From: Mesostigma viride
Taxonomy: Eukaryota > Streptophyta > Mesostigmatophyceae > Mesostigmatales > Mesostigmataceae
DNA length: 31,000 bases
Direction: 5' to 3'
Assembly: GCA_009746045.1 (NCBI GenBank)
Contig: RPFO01000076.1
Location: forward strand, 2,376,086-2,407,085
The translations under genes were made by a program, and so were the position numbers. The number at the start of each line of letters is the position of its first letter. The first letter of the stretch is position 1. Under the pieces are notes generated by a model. It did no database searches. It worked only from the letters and a program-made list of their open reading frames with translations, and was not told the origin of the DNA. Below are positions 1 to 10,265 of the stretch, piece after piece.

Positions 1-455
1 CACCCCTACATGGGGTGGCCTTCTAAGTCTATAGGATCCCCAAGCTGAAAATTTGAAAGGTTAAAGACATGTAAAAGAAGGAATACAGGGTCAGCTTCAT
101 CGTTATGGCTTTCGCTCCGATATTATCAAGGAGACAACCAGAGCAGGCCAGAAATCGGGAGAATCCGGACCATGGTAGCTCGAGCCTGCCGTTATCTTGT
201 CCGCTTGTTCGAGTCGTTCAGGATGATGAATATGAATGGTGATGGAAATGTGTAGCCTTGTGCATTGAAAATATGGCTGGCTTACGTGTAGAGCGACTAG
301 ATGACCTAGACGGTGGGGCCGGAAACAACTTGCTTGATCAGGGCGTGTGTTTCGAGCCTAACTGGCCGGGCGTGTCTAGTGGTGAGCACCATTGCTGCGA
401 TCGCTCTCCCACCATTTACGAGGAAATACCCGCAAATGGAAAACCACTGAAAAGG

Positions 456-1127
456 TGTTGCGTAGTGTTACGAGCCGCACCAGCGACTCCGAAAGATCAT
501 AGTCTAGCGTGGACTACGCCTGAATGGACCCGGAATCTGCTATCCGCCAGGACTACGGGAATGTAGCCCTGTATTCTAGCTAGTACGCGGAATTACTAGC
601 TAGGCCCTACAACTAGATAAATTATTCATGTACATGGACTGCACGAAGGGCGTTAGTGCAGCCCAGTTGTGACCCCTGGTTTGGCAGACGAGTTTTACTC
701 AAGTCGATTTCATTCCAAACCAAAGATGCGGAAACCATTGCCACCTACAACATTTGTCCTAGGCTGTGCGACGCCAGCGGGCCGGCTGTGGGCCGGACCT
801 CTAGCGCCGCAACCCCTACAAAATATTAGCCATAGATTTACACATGGTATCCGCCAGTCTGGCACCCGGTACCTGGTATAGTCCCGGGTACAGACCAGTA
901 CACACCAAACCGAAAGCAAAGCCACGGGTACCTGGGCCGACGGGAGCACGAGTATAACTAATTAATTAATTAATTACCTGGGCCGACTGATGGAATAACT
1001 CGGCTAAGTCCCCGAATCTAACATAATCACTATCGAAAGTCTCAAACAATATCAAAATGACTTTCGACTGACCAAACTAATTTATTTTAGGAATTGTTAC
1101 GCCCAAACACGGTTTAGGGCCGTAACA
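456..1127. mobile_element. TG...CA insertion inside Penelope-like copy 1 (solo-LTR-like)
   Basis: Against the uninterrupted sequence in copy 2 (about 23103-23125), 672 bp are inserted here. The insert begins TGTTGCG and ends CGTAACA, giving short inverted termini of the LTR type. TGTTACG recurs just inside both ends (466 and 1095). The flanks rejoin exactly to the empty site, AAAAGG then TCTAG, and no target-site duplication is visible. No long ORF inside resembles a known protein. A solo LTR is the simplest reading; absence of the duplication leaves other insertion types, or a deletion in copy 2, open. Confidence 0.5.
929..987 (+). mobile_element. 33-bp LINE tail insertion with 13-bp target-site duplication
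   Basis: TACCTGGGCCGAC occurs at 929-941 and again at 975-987. Between the copies lie only 33 bp: GGGAGCACGAGTATAAC followed by (TAAT)n. A short unique stretch, an AT tandem tail and flanking duplications are the marks of target-primed reverse transcription that stopped almost at once. The non-tail part resembles the 3' end of the full-length LINE near 30195-30225 (GGAGGCATGTTATAATTTAA). It sits inside the 456-1127 insertion, making a third level of nesting. Confidence 0.65.
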
Positions 1128-1371
1128 TCTAGGTAGTCAGTCATTACATTAGCCATGCCATGATTCCAAACGTCCAAGAACTGCACACGGTGCAAAGGCA
1201 AAAATCCGGAGGACAGCACTTTCAAATGTGCGGCGGGAACCAAAAGCCCGCGTATGCCAGAAAACATCGTGTTGCTGCAGCGACGCGACGATGTGGACAA
1301 CGAATCCAGTACCAAGCTCAGAACGGCCGCAAAGGAGATCTGGTATCACAGGGTTCAGATGTGCTGAGATA

Positions 1372-2093
1372 CTACGCGATCCAGCCGGTCCACGACCTGT
1401 TTGTAGAGCTTGTGCCAAGGGGCAGCACCGAACAGATGTGGGTGACGTTGTGAAAAACACCGGACTTGACGTGGAGCATAATGTCTCGGTCATAGTCTTT
1501 GACCAACAAACGATGCCAGAGTTCAACAAGAGTCGTGATGAAAACGACACGATAAGAACAAAGACGGGAAAAAGGATGCAACTGACTAATAAGAACAACA
1601 CCATATTTTGCTGTGTGGGAAAGGAGACTGTGAATATCGGGGTAGCGAAAAAAAGGAATTTGCTTGATATTTAGGATCCTTGCGCTTATCATAGCTAGAC
1701 AGCCGTACGCCAGCCCTTCTTGTTATGGGTAATGTTAAGATCCAGGTAATTGCAACTAGTATCCTCCGACGTGAGCTTTAATGTGAGGGACGCTTGCGGG
1801 TAGATGCCAGGCAGACCAGCTGTGATGTACAAATGGGTTGCGAAATCAGGGTTGTCGAAAGCAATGCCATCATCAATGTATGGACATGTGTGGATAAAAC
1901 GCCTGATGAGAACATCATCATTTGAGGCAATGAGATTCTCCATGAATGCAAGCTCATAAGTGTATAGATAGAGGTTTGCAAGGAGCCCGGCACAGTTAGT
2001 GCCCATGGGGATGTCGATAGCTTGTTGGTATACATTGCCCGCAAAACAAATGAAGGTGTTATCAACAAGGCAAGTAGACCCGGTAGGGGCCAA
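1372..2093 (-). pseudogene. Penelope-like reverse transcriptase fragment, copy 1
   Basis: The minus-strand reading contains IPMGTNCAGLLANLYLY, which fits RT motif 4 of Penelope-like elements, then PYIDDGIAFDNPDF, the catalytic YxDD block, then YPQASLTL and NYLDLNI, typical of the region just after the catalytic block. The frame breaks near 1692: compared with copy 2, this copy has four extra bases (AGCT) after GGCTGTCT, which create a stop and shift the frame. Coding then continues in another frame to about 1372 with the block LLSHTAKYGVVL. In the catalytic block this copy has PYIDDG where copy 2 has RYIDDV, so it also carries substitutions beside the catalytic aspartates. The N-terminal RT motifs 1-3 are missing or unrecognisable. 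It is a dead copy. Confidence 0.7.
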
Positions 2094-2411
2094 GCCCCTA
2101 CTATTCGAAACTGTCGGTCATCCTCATTCTCCTTATTGATCGAGGGAGATGGGACAGGGGCCTTGGCTTGGGTGGTTGGGCTCATGAGTCTTGGCTACTT
2201 GGTTCGTTGGGTTAGTGCAGTTAAGGAGCCTGCTAGTATAGGGCAACGTTGGCAGCAAAACAACCCGTGAATGATGGTCACCAAGACAGCCACGGCCATG
2301 GGCACATGGTTTATATTGTCAAAGAGACGACGTGTGCATGCATGATCAGAAGAGGTGTTTCATTTATACAATAACTACTTCATCAGAGCACATCCAAGGC
2401 CGAGTGTTTGC

Positions 2412-2932
2412 TGCATGGTCAGTGGGTGGTTGCTTGGTCAGTATGGGGGACCTCTGCTTGGTCAGTGGGTTGCACGTGTGCTTGGTCGGTGGGTGGAACG
2501 TGTGCTTGGTCAGTGGGTGGAACGTGTGCTTGGTCAGTGGGTGGAACGTGTGCTTGGTCAGTGGGTGGAACGTGTGCTTGGTCAGTGGGTGGAACGTGTG
2601 CTTGGTCAGTATGGTGAACCCGTGCTTGGTCAATGGGTACAACGTGTGCTTGGTCAGTGGGTGGAACGTGTGCTTGTTGGTCAGTGCGTTGAATGTGTGC
2701 TTGGTCAGTGGGTGGAACGCGTGCTTGGCCAGTGGATGGAATTAACGTGTGCTTGGTCAGTGGGCTGAACGTGTGCTTGGTCAGTGGGTGGAACGTGTGC
2801 TTGGTCAGTGGGTGGAACGTGTGCTTGGTCAGACTGAGGGTGGCACGTGTGCTTGGTCAGTGGGTGGAACGTCATATGCTTCGTCAGTGGGTGGAATGTG
2901 TGCTTGGTCAGTGGGTGGAACGTGTGCTTTAC
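2412..2932 (+). repeat. 24-bp minisatellite, about 21 units
   Basis: A 24-bp unit with core GTGCTTGGTCAGTGGGTGG repeats head to tail. Central units (about 2500-2610 and 2780-2830) are nearly identical, while the edges are diverged and contain small insertions, for example near 2675, 2745 and 2835. Because 24 is a multiple of three, open frames run through it on both strands and encode an eight-residue repeat (VCLVSGWN in one frame). These are artefacts of the repeat: no flanking domain, no signal of a start, and the frames end at the array edges. Confidence 0.92.
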
Positions 2933-3334
2933 AAGTTGGGGCATACCGTTCATAATGCTGGTGAGGCATTACTGATCTTCTGCTATCCCTCTCAAGGCTG
3001 TGGATGGTTTCCCAGGCATCTTATGGAGAAATAGTGTGCCTTGTGATCATAAAAAGCCACTGGCTCTGGGTTTGAGTGTACTAGCTACTAAGGAGATGTG
3101 GCTTTACCTCACTCTCACTCCTATGGTGCGACTGGAGGGGGGAAATTTTAGTTCTGGTGGGTAGGAGATCTATGAGGATCATAGCGTGAAGACACCCTGG
3201 GATTTCAGTTCATCTTTTCTGGGTCTCCTCATAGATCCCTGACTAGGTGGTATCCTGGTTTCGCTGGCCATCGGTGGGCTATTTTGGCTGTGCTTTGTTG
3301 CGTCTCCCCAACCTGCTGACGGGTATACCCACTG

Positions 3335-3622
3335 GTGACAACCCTGTCCACGGCCTCTCTTCATCATGGGCGTACTTCTGAGATACCCTTGCTCTTCCTG
3401 AGGCGACCCTGTTGGCGACGTCTTCCTGCTGGATTGCTCCTGCCTCTTGGTGACTGCACTTCCACCTGGGGCGCGGTTGACGTTTCCTCGTTCCAGTTTG
3501 CGTGGACTGACGGGTGTCAGCAGGCCTTGGACTTGCTGCAGCAGAAGCTCACGCCAGCCCCTGTGTTAGGACTGAGCATTCTTGGAATCCATCCAGCCTG
3601 CTATGACCTGTTGGTGATCTGA
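3335..3622 (+). pseudogene. Ty3/Gypsy pol remnant: RT-to-RNase H junction
   Basis: The frame contains FAWTDGCQQALDLLQQKL followed by TPAPVL, which matches the start of the RNase H domain of Ty3/Gypsy polyproteins (family pattern: F-x-W-T-x-x-C-x-x-A-F-x-x-L-K-x-x-L-x-x-A-P-V-L). The preceding residues are not recognisable as RT thumb and the frame closes after VLGLSI, so no catalytic aspartate block is preserved here. A degraded integrase-like stretch may follow near 4270-4320 and a cysteine-rich stretch near 4385-4420, but neither is convincing. Its place about 2 kb before a polypurine tract fits the order RT-RNase H-integrase-LTR. Confidence 0.6.
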
Positions 3623-5540
3623 GGGAGGTCCCCAGTTGGGATGGATTGGGGATTTATTATGGCTCTGTTACCTGCCACCCTTTGTTGTGGTGATACAGCA
3701 TCTGTCCCTGACTACCTCTTCCCTTGAGAAGGGCTGGGATCTTTGGGTGTGCTGTGTTGACTAGCTTTGATGAGCCTTGGACCCTGGCAGCCCAGTTAGT
3801 TATGGGGGGTTGGCTGTATAGAGGGTTAGCCTTGCTACATGACACTCTGCTTCCTGCCCTGATCAAGCAGTGAGAGCTGTCAGTATTTCGTGGCATGGAT
3901 CCCTGTGGATGACCCGTTATCCCTGGGAATGTCATGCAGGCTTGCTTGTCTTTCACCCGTGGACTCTAGCTGAGGGAGGGTGGTGTACCAGAACATGGAG
4001 TGGCCTCGCCTTGTTTGGCTTAGGTGCCTTGATCCTGTTTACTCCTTTCTGGATTCATGTGGACTCATTGAATCCGACGGGGATCTGAGTTGAGTGGGAT
4101 GGACTCTGGTGGGGGTTTGGTTGGACTAAGCTGAGATGACATCCAGATTTTGGTGACCAGTTTCTGAGGATGGTTGAGGGGATCTGAGCCTGGATGGCAC
4201 ATGGAGAGTGACTTCTGTGTTGTACCCTCGACATATGGAGTTGTTCACCTAGGGCTTGATTCCTCATTCCTGGTATGACACGTGGTTCATGTCCTACACG
4301 TCTTCTTGTACCAGACCAATACTATATAACTGGAGGTTTCTACCTTGGTGCTGCTTGAGTGGCCTATGTTGTGGATCATAGGAAGTGCACGGGCCCCTGT
4401 GATCACTGTGAGACTTTGGCCAAGGCGTTGGCTGCACTCAACAGAGAGGAGGGGGAGGTGAGCTCTGAAAGCTATGTGGAGGACTCAGGTCCTATCTCAG
4501 CTGCACACCAGCCTGTATGAGAGTGGCTCCCCTTTTGTGGCTCATCTGCTGCATAGGATGTATGCATTGTCACCAGGACCTGAGATTGACATGAGGCCTG
4601 CTGAGGGGCAGGACATGCTGTCAGCCTTACCTGAGGCCTTGAAGGAGGCATTTACTCAGTTGTAGCAGCGAGTATGGGAGAGGCTTCCTACATGGAGCTG
4701 TTGGAGTTTTCAGTTCAGAAGGGTGACTTTGATTCGGTTCCTTCTTCCTCCAGCTCAGGCCAGAAGGTGTTTTCCTTTGGAGACTTCTAACCTCTTTTGC
4801 AATCCAGGGTTGCCCAAGTACACTGTGGAACCCAAGGTGCGTCTGACGCCACTAAGGGTGCTGGTGCCTCTGATAGGTGCTAAGTGGTCTGTGGTCAAGA
4901 CCTTTCTGCAGTTCTGGTGGGCGTACAGATCATGGGTGAGCAGGCACAAGACGTCCTCTACTTGGGTGATGGACCCTGAGAGTCAGTCTGTGGTGCTCCT
5001 CTCCTATCCAGGGGCATGCCTTCGCTGTGCTGCCGGCCAGACGGTGGCAGGGGCTGCTGAGACTTGCGTGGTGCTGCAGGTCAGCAGGAACTGGCCAGAG
5101 TTGGCCCACATGGTGGAGCAGTTTCCCATGTGTGGACCCAAGGGCAAGGATGGCCTGAATGGGGATTGGTATAGCCTGTGAGGAACTGAGGGCTGAGAAG
5201 GAAAGGGGGCTTTGGATTGTGGTGTGAGGGGGGGATTCCAGGATGGATGATGGGGGGGCTCCATTCCAGTTCTGATGTTCGTCTAGTCCAGAGCTCCAGA
5301 ATTCCAGAATGATGACGGGATGACTTCCAGTATTGCTGTGTTTATCTGGGCTTGTAGTGGATAAGGATGTGACTTGTCTTCTTTAAGCACCTGTGACTAG
5401 ATGTTTATGAGATAGGAGGCCCTGGCTTCAGGGATGTAAAAAAACCATCTGCTTTTCCCAAGAGATGGTAGATTTCTGTTCAGTGTCACTCCTCCTTAAA
5501 GAGTCGGTAGTTGATTTTGAGGAACTGGTGGTTCCAGTCT

Positions 5541-5587
5541 TGAGGGGGAGATATGTAACAAGCAAAAATGACTTTGTAGTTGTTACA
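5541..5587 (+). other. Polypurine tract and possible 3' LTR start
   Basis: TGAGGGGGAGAT (5541-5552) is a purine run of the kind that primes plus-strand synthesis. It is followed directly by TGTAACA (5554-5560), a normal LTR 5' terminus, and TGTTACA lies at 5581-5587. I could not find the matching end of the LTR; a LINE is inserted from 5700 onward and may split it. No upstream copy of this LTR start was seen in the window. Confidence 0.4.
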
Positions 5588-5700
5588 TCCTTTGTTTTGT
5601 GAATGTTTGACTTTTATTCGAGGACTTTTGGATCAGTATTGGGAAAGTTATGAGGTTTCCAAGAAGGCGGTACTTAAAACTTGTACTTTGTCAACCGACT

Positions 5701-5929
5701 GTTAGAAGCCCTTATTTCGGGGAAATGGGTATATTTTATTAGCCAATTATGGACCAAAGAGGTGAGAGGGGAAATGAGTATCAGCGAATCCTAATGAAGG
5801 TGGGCACACACAGTTAGAAGCCCTTATTTTTTGGGGGGAAATGGGTATATTTTATTAGCCAATTATGGACCAAAGAGGTGAGAGGGGAAATGAGTATCAG
5901 CGAATCCTAATTAAGGTGGGCACACACAC
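5701..5929 (-). repeat. Direct duplication of LINE 3' end plus target site
   Basis: Two adjacent copies of about 112-117 bp run from 5701 and 5813. They differ by a few bases in the G run after CTTATT, by ATGAAGG versus ATTAAGG, and by the number of CA repeats at the right edge. Each contains, on the minus strand, an AATAAA signal shortly before the tail. Each is preceded by the 16-bp GTTAGAAGCCCTTATT target. Confidence 0.9.
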
Positions 5930-5952
5930 GTGTGGCGGTGACAGGTGAAAGG

Positions 5953-7670
5953 CTAATAGGGCGCGTTATTAGACCAGGGAAGCCATTGGACCTGAGTAAT
6001 GTCGCCATGAGGCATACTGGTGAATACCTGATTACGGCCCAGTAGATCATGAAAAAGCTGGAGCGGGCTGGGCTTGTCGTTATTGGGCCCTGGGTCCCAC
6101 ACCCTGTGTTGTTCCTGAGCTAACAGCCAGTAGCGGCGCATAGCCGCATTCCATAGGTATATAAAGCGCCGGACTACGCCGCCGCGGGTATACTCCTCGC
6201 GGACATTAAAGACTGTCTCGTTGCGTATGGTCCAGATCGCGTATAGCATAGTAGTGCGTAGCCATATCCATTCTGCTTGGGAAACTGAAAGCTCGGTCCC
6301 TGGTGTGCCAGCAATACCGAAAATGATGGTACGCACGCTAATTGGGAGATTGGGTGGCGATGCCGTCCATGCGGCCCAGATGTTAATGAGCCACGTCCAA
6401 ACCCCTGGGAGATTACAGAAAAGGAACCTGTGCTCAATGGTTTCACTAGGGTGCGTGCACAGGCATGATGCATCATGACCAAAACGCTCGTGGAGCGTAG
6501 CGCAGACCCCTATCGCCCTATGCATCAAAAGATGTTGTACATCAGTGGCCCTGCGGTCCACGAGAGGGTGGTCTACCGCCAGGGTAATCAGCTTAACCCA
6601 AGTGTAGCCCGGCCAATGTATTCCCCAGCGGGCTCGGCCCGGATGGGGCTGATGGTACGTATGCAACAAGATATCATAACCCCAATCTGCGGTGTACTCA
6701 AAGATACATTTGCTGGTTCTGATGTCCCCCTTGGTTAAGACCCATCCAAATTCAACCGGGTCCAGATGTAGTAGATCGAGCCGTGTGTTGCCCACGTGTA
6801 GCCATGTAATGCTCTCAACCGGGGATAATGGGTCCGGCTGGATCATGCAAGATCTTGGCACAGACCATGGGACTACGCGTATGCGGTGACACTGGGAAGA
6901 TGGCGTGTACGCATATAAGGTGGATAGTTGATACAGACACCCATTGTGGCCAGAAATAGCTTCCAGCAGTTGTAGTTGGAGCCCATCTTGTGGCAGAACC
7001 GTCACGACTAAACCCTTGCACGCAGGCGTGACTCCGTCGGCGTAGAAGCTAACCCAGTCGCCCGGGTTATAATTGGCTTGCGTGGGGCAGTCATCAACGC
7101 ATGCCACGCAGCTGGTATCGCACTTATAAGGGTGTGCCACGCTTGCAGGGAGGGCATGTGGGAGACCCAAGTGCTGACCTCGTCGTAGCTGAGCCGTCGA
7201 TACGTAGCGCCGTGCCCCAGGTAGAGGTCCAGCACCCTGACAATCGGCGGTGACGCGCGCAGAAAGCCATCATACGGGTTGTGTCCGTGGAGAGCGCCGA
7301 GGGGCTTGTTAGTAGCGTCTGTGATTAAGTCATTAAAAAAGAGTGGCTGCCGTGCCACCTCCTCTCGAGTAGTAGGAAAGACTAGGCGACCCGGCTTGAG
7401 CTTATTGTAACCTGTCCATATGCGCTGCCAGTACCATGGGAGTCCTTTGTACAAAATAAGGGTGCTGCCCAGTATTCCCGCCCCCAGTTGCCACGAGGTG
7501 CCACTAGCATGGGTGGAAAGAGAGGCTAGCGTTTCACGTGCAAGCATGCAGCCAGGGTGTGTGTTAACTCCCATAAAAACGGATATCACTTGTTTAGCAT
7601 ACAGCGACCACAGACGCCATTGTATGTTGTGGAGCCCGAGGCCCCCGTGCACCCATGACATGAAGGACAT
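5953..7670 (-). pseudogene. LINE ORF2 C-terminal part with zf-RVT zinc finger (frameshifted)
   Basis: The upstream part, 7670 down to about 7100, begins MSFMSWVHGGLGLHNIQW; the GGLGL block is characteristic of the region after the RT domain in plant-type L1 LINEs. Coding then passes to another frame, which runs to the stop at 5953. That second frame contains DASCLCTHPSETIEHRFLFC (around 6420-6480), a CxC...HxxxxC zinc-binding motif of the zf-RVT family that follows RT in such LINEs, then tryptophan-rich WTWLINIWAAW. The frame change lies in the overlap 7008-7170. The RT and endonuclease domains were never copied because of the 5' truncation, so this cannot be active. Confidence 0.75.
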
Positions 7671-7746
7671 CTCTCTGTTAGAAGCCCTTATTGGTCGTGG
7701 CCTGATCCACGTGAGGTTATAGTTTGTTGGTCGGTACTACCAAGTC

Positions 7747-9377
7747 TTAACCCTTAAATGGTACTGAGTCCGTTTTCGTGGCTCCAGTTGAAGTCCTACC
7801 ACTCTAACGGACTGAGTTTGTGGCAGAACCAGGCGCCGCGCCAAAAATAATTTAACGGTCAAACCTGGGGGGTACCATGGTCAAACGGGACCGACGTGAG
7901 TGAAAATAATTCACGTCCGCGGCTATGGCGGTGCAGGCAAATGACTGGTACGAGAGCATGGCTTGGAATTTCGAACTCAAAATTTGTAGTCATTATCCTT
8001 GATTGTTAGAAAGGTTATATCTCTGGCCGTGAAGCGTCTGGATGTGCGCAAGTATGTCTCTAGGTTCTAATCGGTGCAGCAGATCCTGTCAGCGGCCAGG
8101 CGGTGACAGTGCGTATGCTACCTGTTGTTCGGAAGCAAACGTCCATATATTTGCGCGTGGATAAACTTGTTACGTTATTCTTGACATGTTTTATTAGCGA
8201 TGACGGCCAGGAAAGGTTCGAGGCTGTGTCCGTGAGGTGGGAGCGATGGCTCCCGCACAGCAGGTAATCTGCAGTTTCGACCTGGTACGTATTAACATGT
8301 TAGCGTTTATACATTACAGTACCAAGTCGTCCTATCGTTTATAAACTAGTTGTAGACATGTAATCGATGGTTTTTGCTTGTCGTTTTGTTGCTTTAGTGC
8401 TTGTACGCGTTCGCTTGTGATGGTTGGGGAATACCACTATGTCACGCAGATTTTGGACCAGATTTGATTGCTATTAGCTGAGGCTTCAACGAAACCAGTG
8501 AAGTAGCGTTTGTTATTGTCTCAAAACATGGTGGGCTTGATAACGGGATGCTTTTCCCTGCACAGACATAGCGAGACAAGTGGTTTTCTGGCCAGCTCTA
8601 GGCATTGCTTCTTGGTTTGCTGGCCCAAGTTATCCTTCTGCTTGTGCGTCCATAGTGCATGCAAGAAACATGAATGGCCGGGGCCTGCTTGCATGGAAGC
8701 ATAACCAGGTTAGTTCCTTTGTTTTTTCTATCATTGCCAATAATTGGAATTGCTTTATAGTGTGTTGGATGCATTGATAATGTAGCTCCTTGTGAACCCC
8801 TTCTACGCTTGGTTTTGGGCCTTGGCACAAGCTTTATACTTGTTGTATAGCATGCTGTTGTGATTTTTTAGCTGGAAATGTGTTTGGGAATCCATGTGTG
8901 GCCATCTATGATGTTTTGTACCACGTTGGAATTGAATGCCCATACGGTAGTGCTAGCAAAACACCCCAAAATAACTGCACCCGTTATAACGGTCTGAGCT
9001 ATTTTGGGCTGTATGCTAGCTAGCCTGTGCAGTTCTATGGCATGTCATGTTGTGAATGCATCTATGGCATGCCTGTGATTATCTTTAACTCCCCTCAAAG
9101 GGCCAGGGTCATCAGATTTTGAGAAATGGTCCATATTGCATTATATATCTCTTGAACCCCATCTGCACCGTACCCCCTTGGGGGGGGTGCTATTTATAGC
9201 AGCTGTGGGGCATTGATATGTGACCAATGACATGACCCCAAAGTTATTTGATATAAAAGCATCCTTGGTTCCAAGGGTGGGCCAGAAAATGTTATTTGGC
9301 TAGATACTCTCATACTTACTAAGATACCCATACTCAGTCCGTTCTGGTGGTTCCAGTTGACACCATTTAAGGGTTAA
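7747..9377. mobile_element. piggyBac-like non-autonomous DNA transposon (1623 bp plus TTAA target)
   Basis: TTAACCCTTAAATGGT at 7747-7762 is the exact reverse complement of ACCATTTAAGGGTTAA at 9362-9377. Read as TTAA target duplication plus terminal repeat CCCTTAAATGGT, this matches the piggyBac superfamily, which inserts at TTAA and has termini beginning CCC. Just inside each end lies a similar block of about 30 bp (ACTGAGTCCGTT...CCAGTTGA at 7763-7792, ACTCAGTCCGTT...CCAGTTGA at 9332-9360) in the same orientation, plus an inverted partial copy at 7807-7818. No ORF inside resembles a DDD transposase, so the copy would depend on one elsewhere. Confidence 0.75.
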
Positions 9378-10265
9378 ATGTTCCTTTGGGACTTAGTGCT
9401 TACTACAGATTCAGGATCTCATGTACAGATTCTGCCAGGCTGTTGTTGTTGTTGTTCTGTTTTGTGTGACTAGGATGGATACGAAGATCTTGTTTAGAAT
9501 TCCATGATTTTGATTGGTTCTCTTCAGGCTAAGGTTGAGGCATGCTCGACAAGCACGTCGATATCAAGGACGTGGGGTCGCCATTGTTGTTACGTTGGTT
9601 TTGATTCATCATGGTATAATAAAGCTTGTCTTTGTTGTCCATTCATAAGAGCCCCTTGGCTATAGACGTCCTTCAGTTCCACAGAGGTCGTCTATACACA
9701 AGCTTGTCTTTGTGTCTACAAGGGGTTATGATTCCCTAAATCACGTGCTGTGGAATTTCCATCTCAACGTTGCTCGGATACTTGAAGATCTGTAACTCAA
9801 GAAAGCAACCCAGGTAAAAGATCTTTCATATTTGGACTGTGGATGATGCAGATGATCATTTTTTGTCGTTACAGAATAAAAGAGGGCGGCAGCTAATGCC
9901 TGCACGGCGAAATATGGAGGGGTGGAGGCATGGCAATGCAAGTGGCATCATCATGCACGAGCAAGGGCGCAAGTCAAGCGCTGGACAAGACAGGTTTGGT
10001 GCACGCGAGAAAGTATCCAATTGGTCACAAAGAACAGTACCATCATGAACCTACACTGACAGGTAACACGCATGTCCCCGTAGTGAAGAGGAATCCAATA
10101 CTGGCGCTACCGACCCATGGCAGTTGTGCACACTTGCTTCCCCCTCCAAGTGACTCATTATCACGACAGTCCCATGTGACATCACAGCTATGCAAACAAA
10201 AATGCCCCACACCCACTAGGCATCTCTGAGAAACTTCGCCGAGCGTCTGTAAACAGAACCCAAAA
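9378..10265. other. No gene recognised
   Basis: The longest open frames (9839-10048, 9930-10229) have no recognisable domain and I treat them as chance. A short direct repeat, AAGCTTGTCTTTG, occurs near 9621 and 9700, and a (TTG)n run lies near 9443. The DIRS element begins at the right edge, in an A run at 10262-10267. Confidence 0.5.

Larger units (their letters stand above)
125..2200 (-). mobile_element. Penelope-like retroelement, copy 1 (5'-truncated, nested insertion)
   Basis: Read on the minus strand, this block carries a reverse transcriptase fragment followed by a long 3' region. It is closely similar, apart from insertions, to 22297-23560 on the plus strand, so the two copies are inverted relative to each other. 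Similarity ends near position 125, where the two sequences diverge after a shared CTCCTTGAT (in minus-strand sense). The left (5') end of the element is not sharply defined and lies somewhere around 2100-2200. I saw no GIY-YIG endonuclease in the frames downstream of the RT. Assignment to Penelope-like elements rests on the RT motifs described in the next entry; the family is inferred by recognition, not by alignment. Confidence 0.7.
3300..5587 (+). mobile_element. Decayed Ty3/Gypsy-like LTR retrotransposon body
   Basis: Boundaries are approximate. The evidence is the RNase H junction motif at about 3480-3570 and a polypurine tract followed by an LTR-like start at the right edge. In between, frames such as 4474-4665 and 4723-5181 are open but I recognise no domain in them; the second is cysteine-containing (CLRCAAGQ) but does not make a PHD or zinc knuckle. 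The left end and a 5' LTR were not found. The region is uniform, moderately GC-rich and full of stops, as expected of an old element. Confidence 0.45.
5700..7692 (-). mobile_element. 5'-truncated zf-RVT LINE with 17-bp target-site duplication and doubled 3' end
   Basis: TGTTAGAAGCCCTTATT lies at 5700-5716 and exactly again at 7676-7692, bracketing a minus-strand LINE. On the minus strand the element ends with AATAAAATATACCC, then a C run and a short A tail, joining the duplication. The 5' truncation point (7675) falls just before the first methionine of the coding remnant. A third copy of the target (16 of 17 bases) lies at 5813-5828. Between the first and second target copies sit about 96 bp that repeat the LINE 3' end, so the structure is target, short LINE 3' end, target, longer LINE, target. 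Confidence 0.85.

Noticed and set aside
2332-2768. Long ORFs on both strands across the 24-bp repeat
   Set aside because: They exist because the unit is stop-free and a multiple of three; no start context, domain or extension beyond the array.
2412-2932. CRISPR-like array
   Set aside because: Units are contiguous without unique spacers, and the window is eukaryotic.
4950-5181. PHD or other zinc finger in the Gypsy-like region
   Set aside because: Only scattered Cys residues; spacing does not fit C4HC3 or CCHC.
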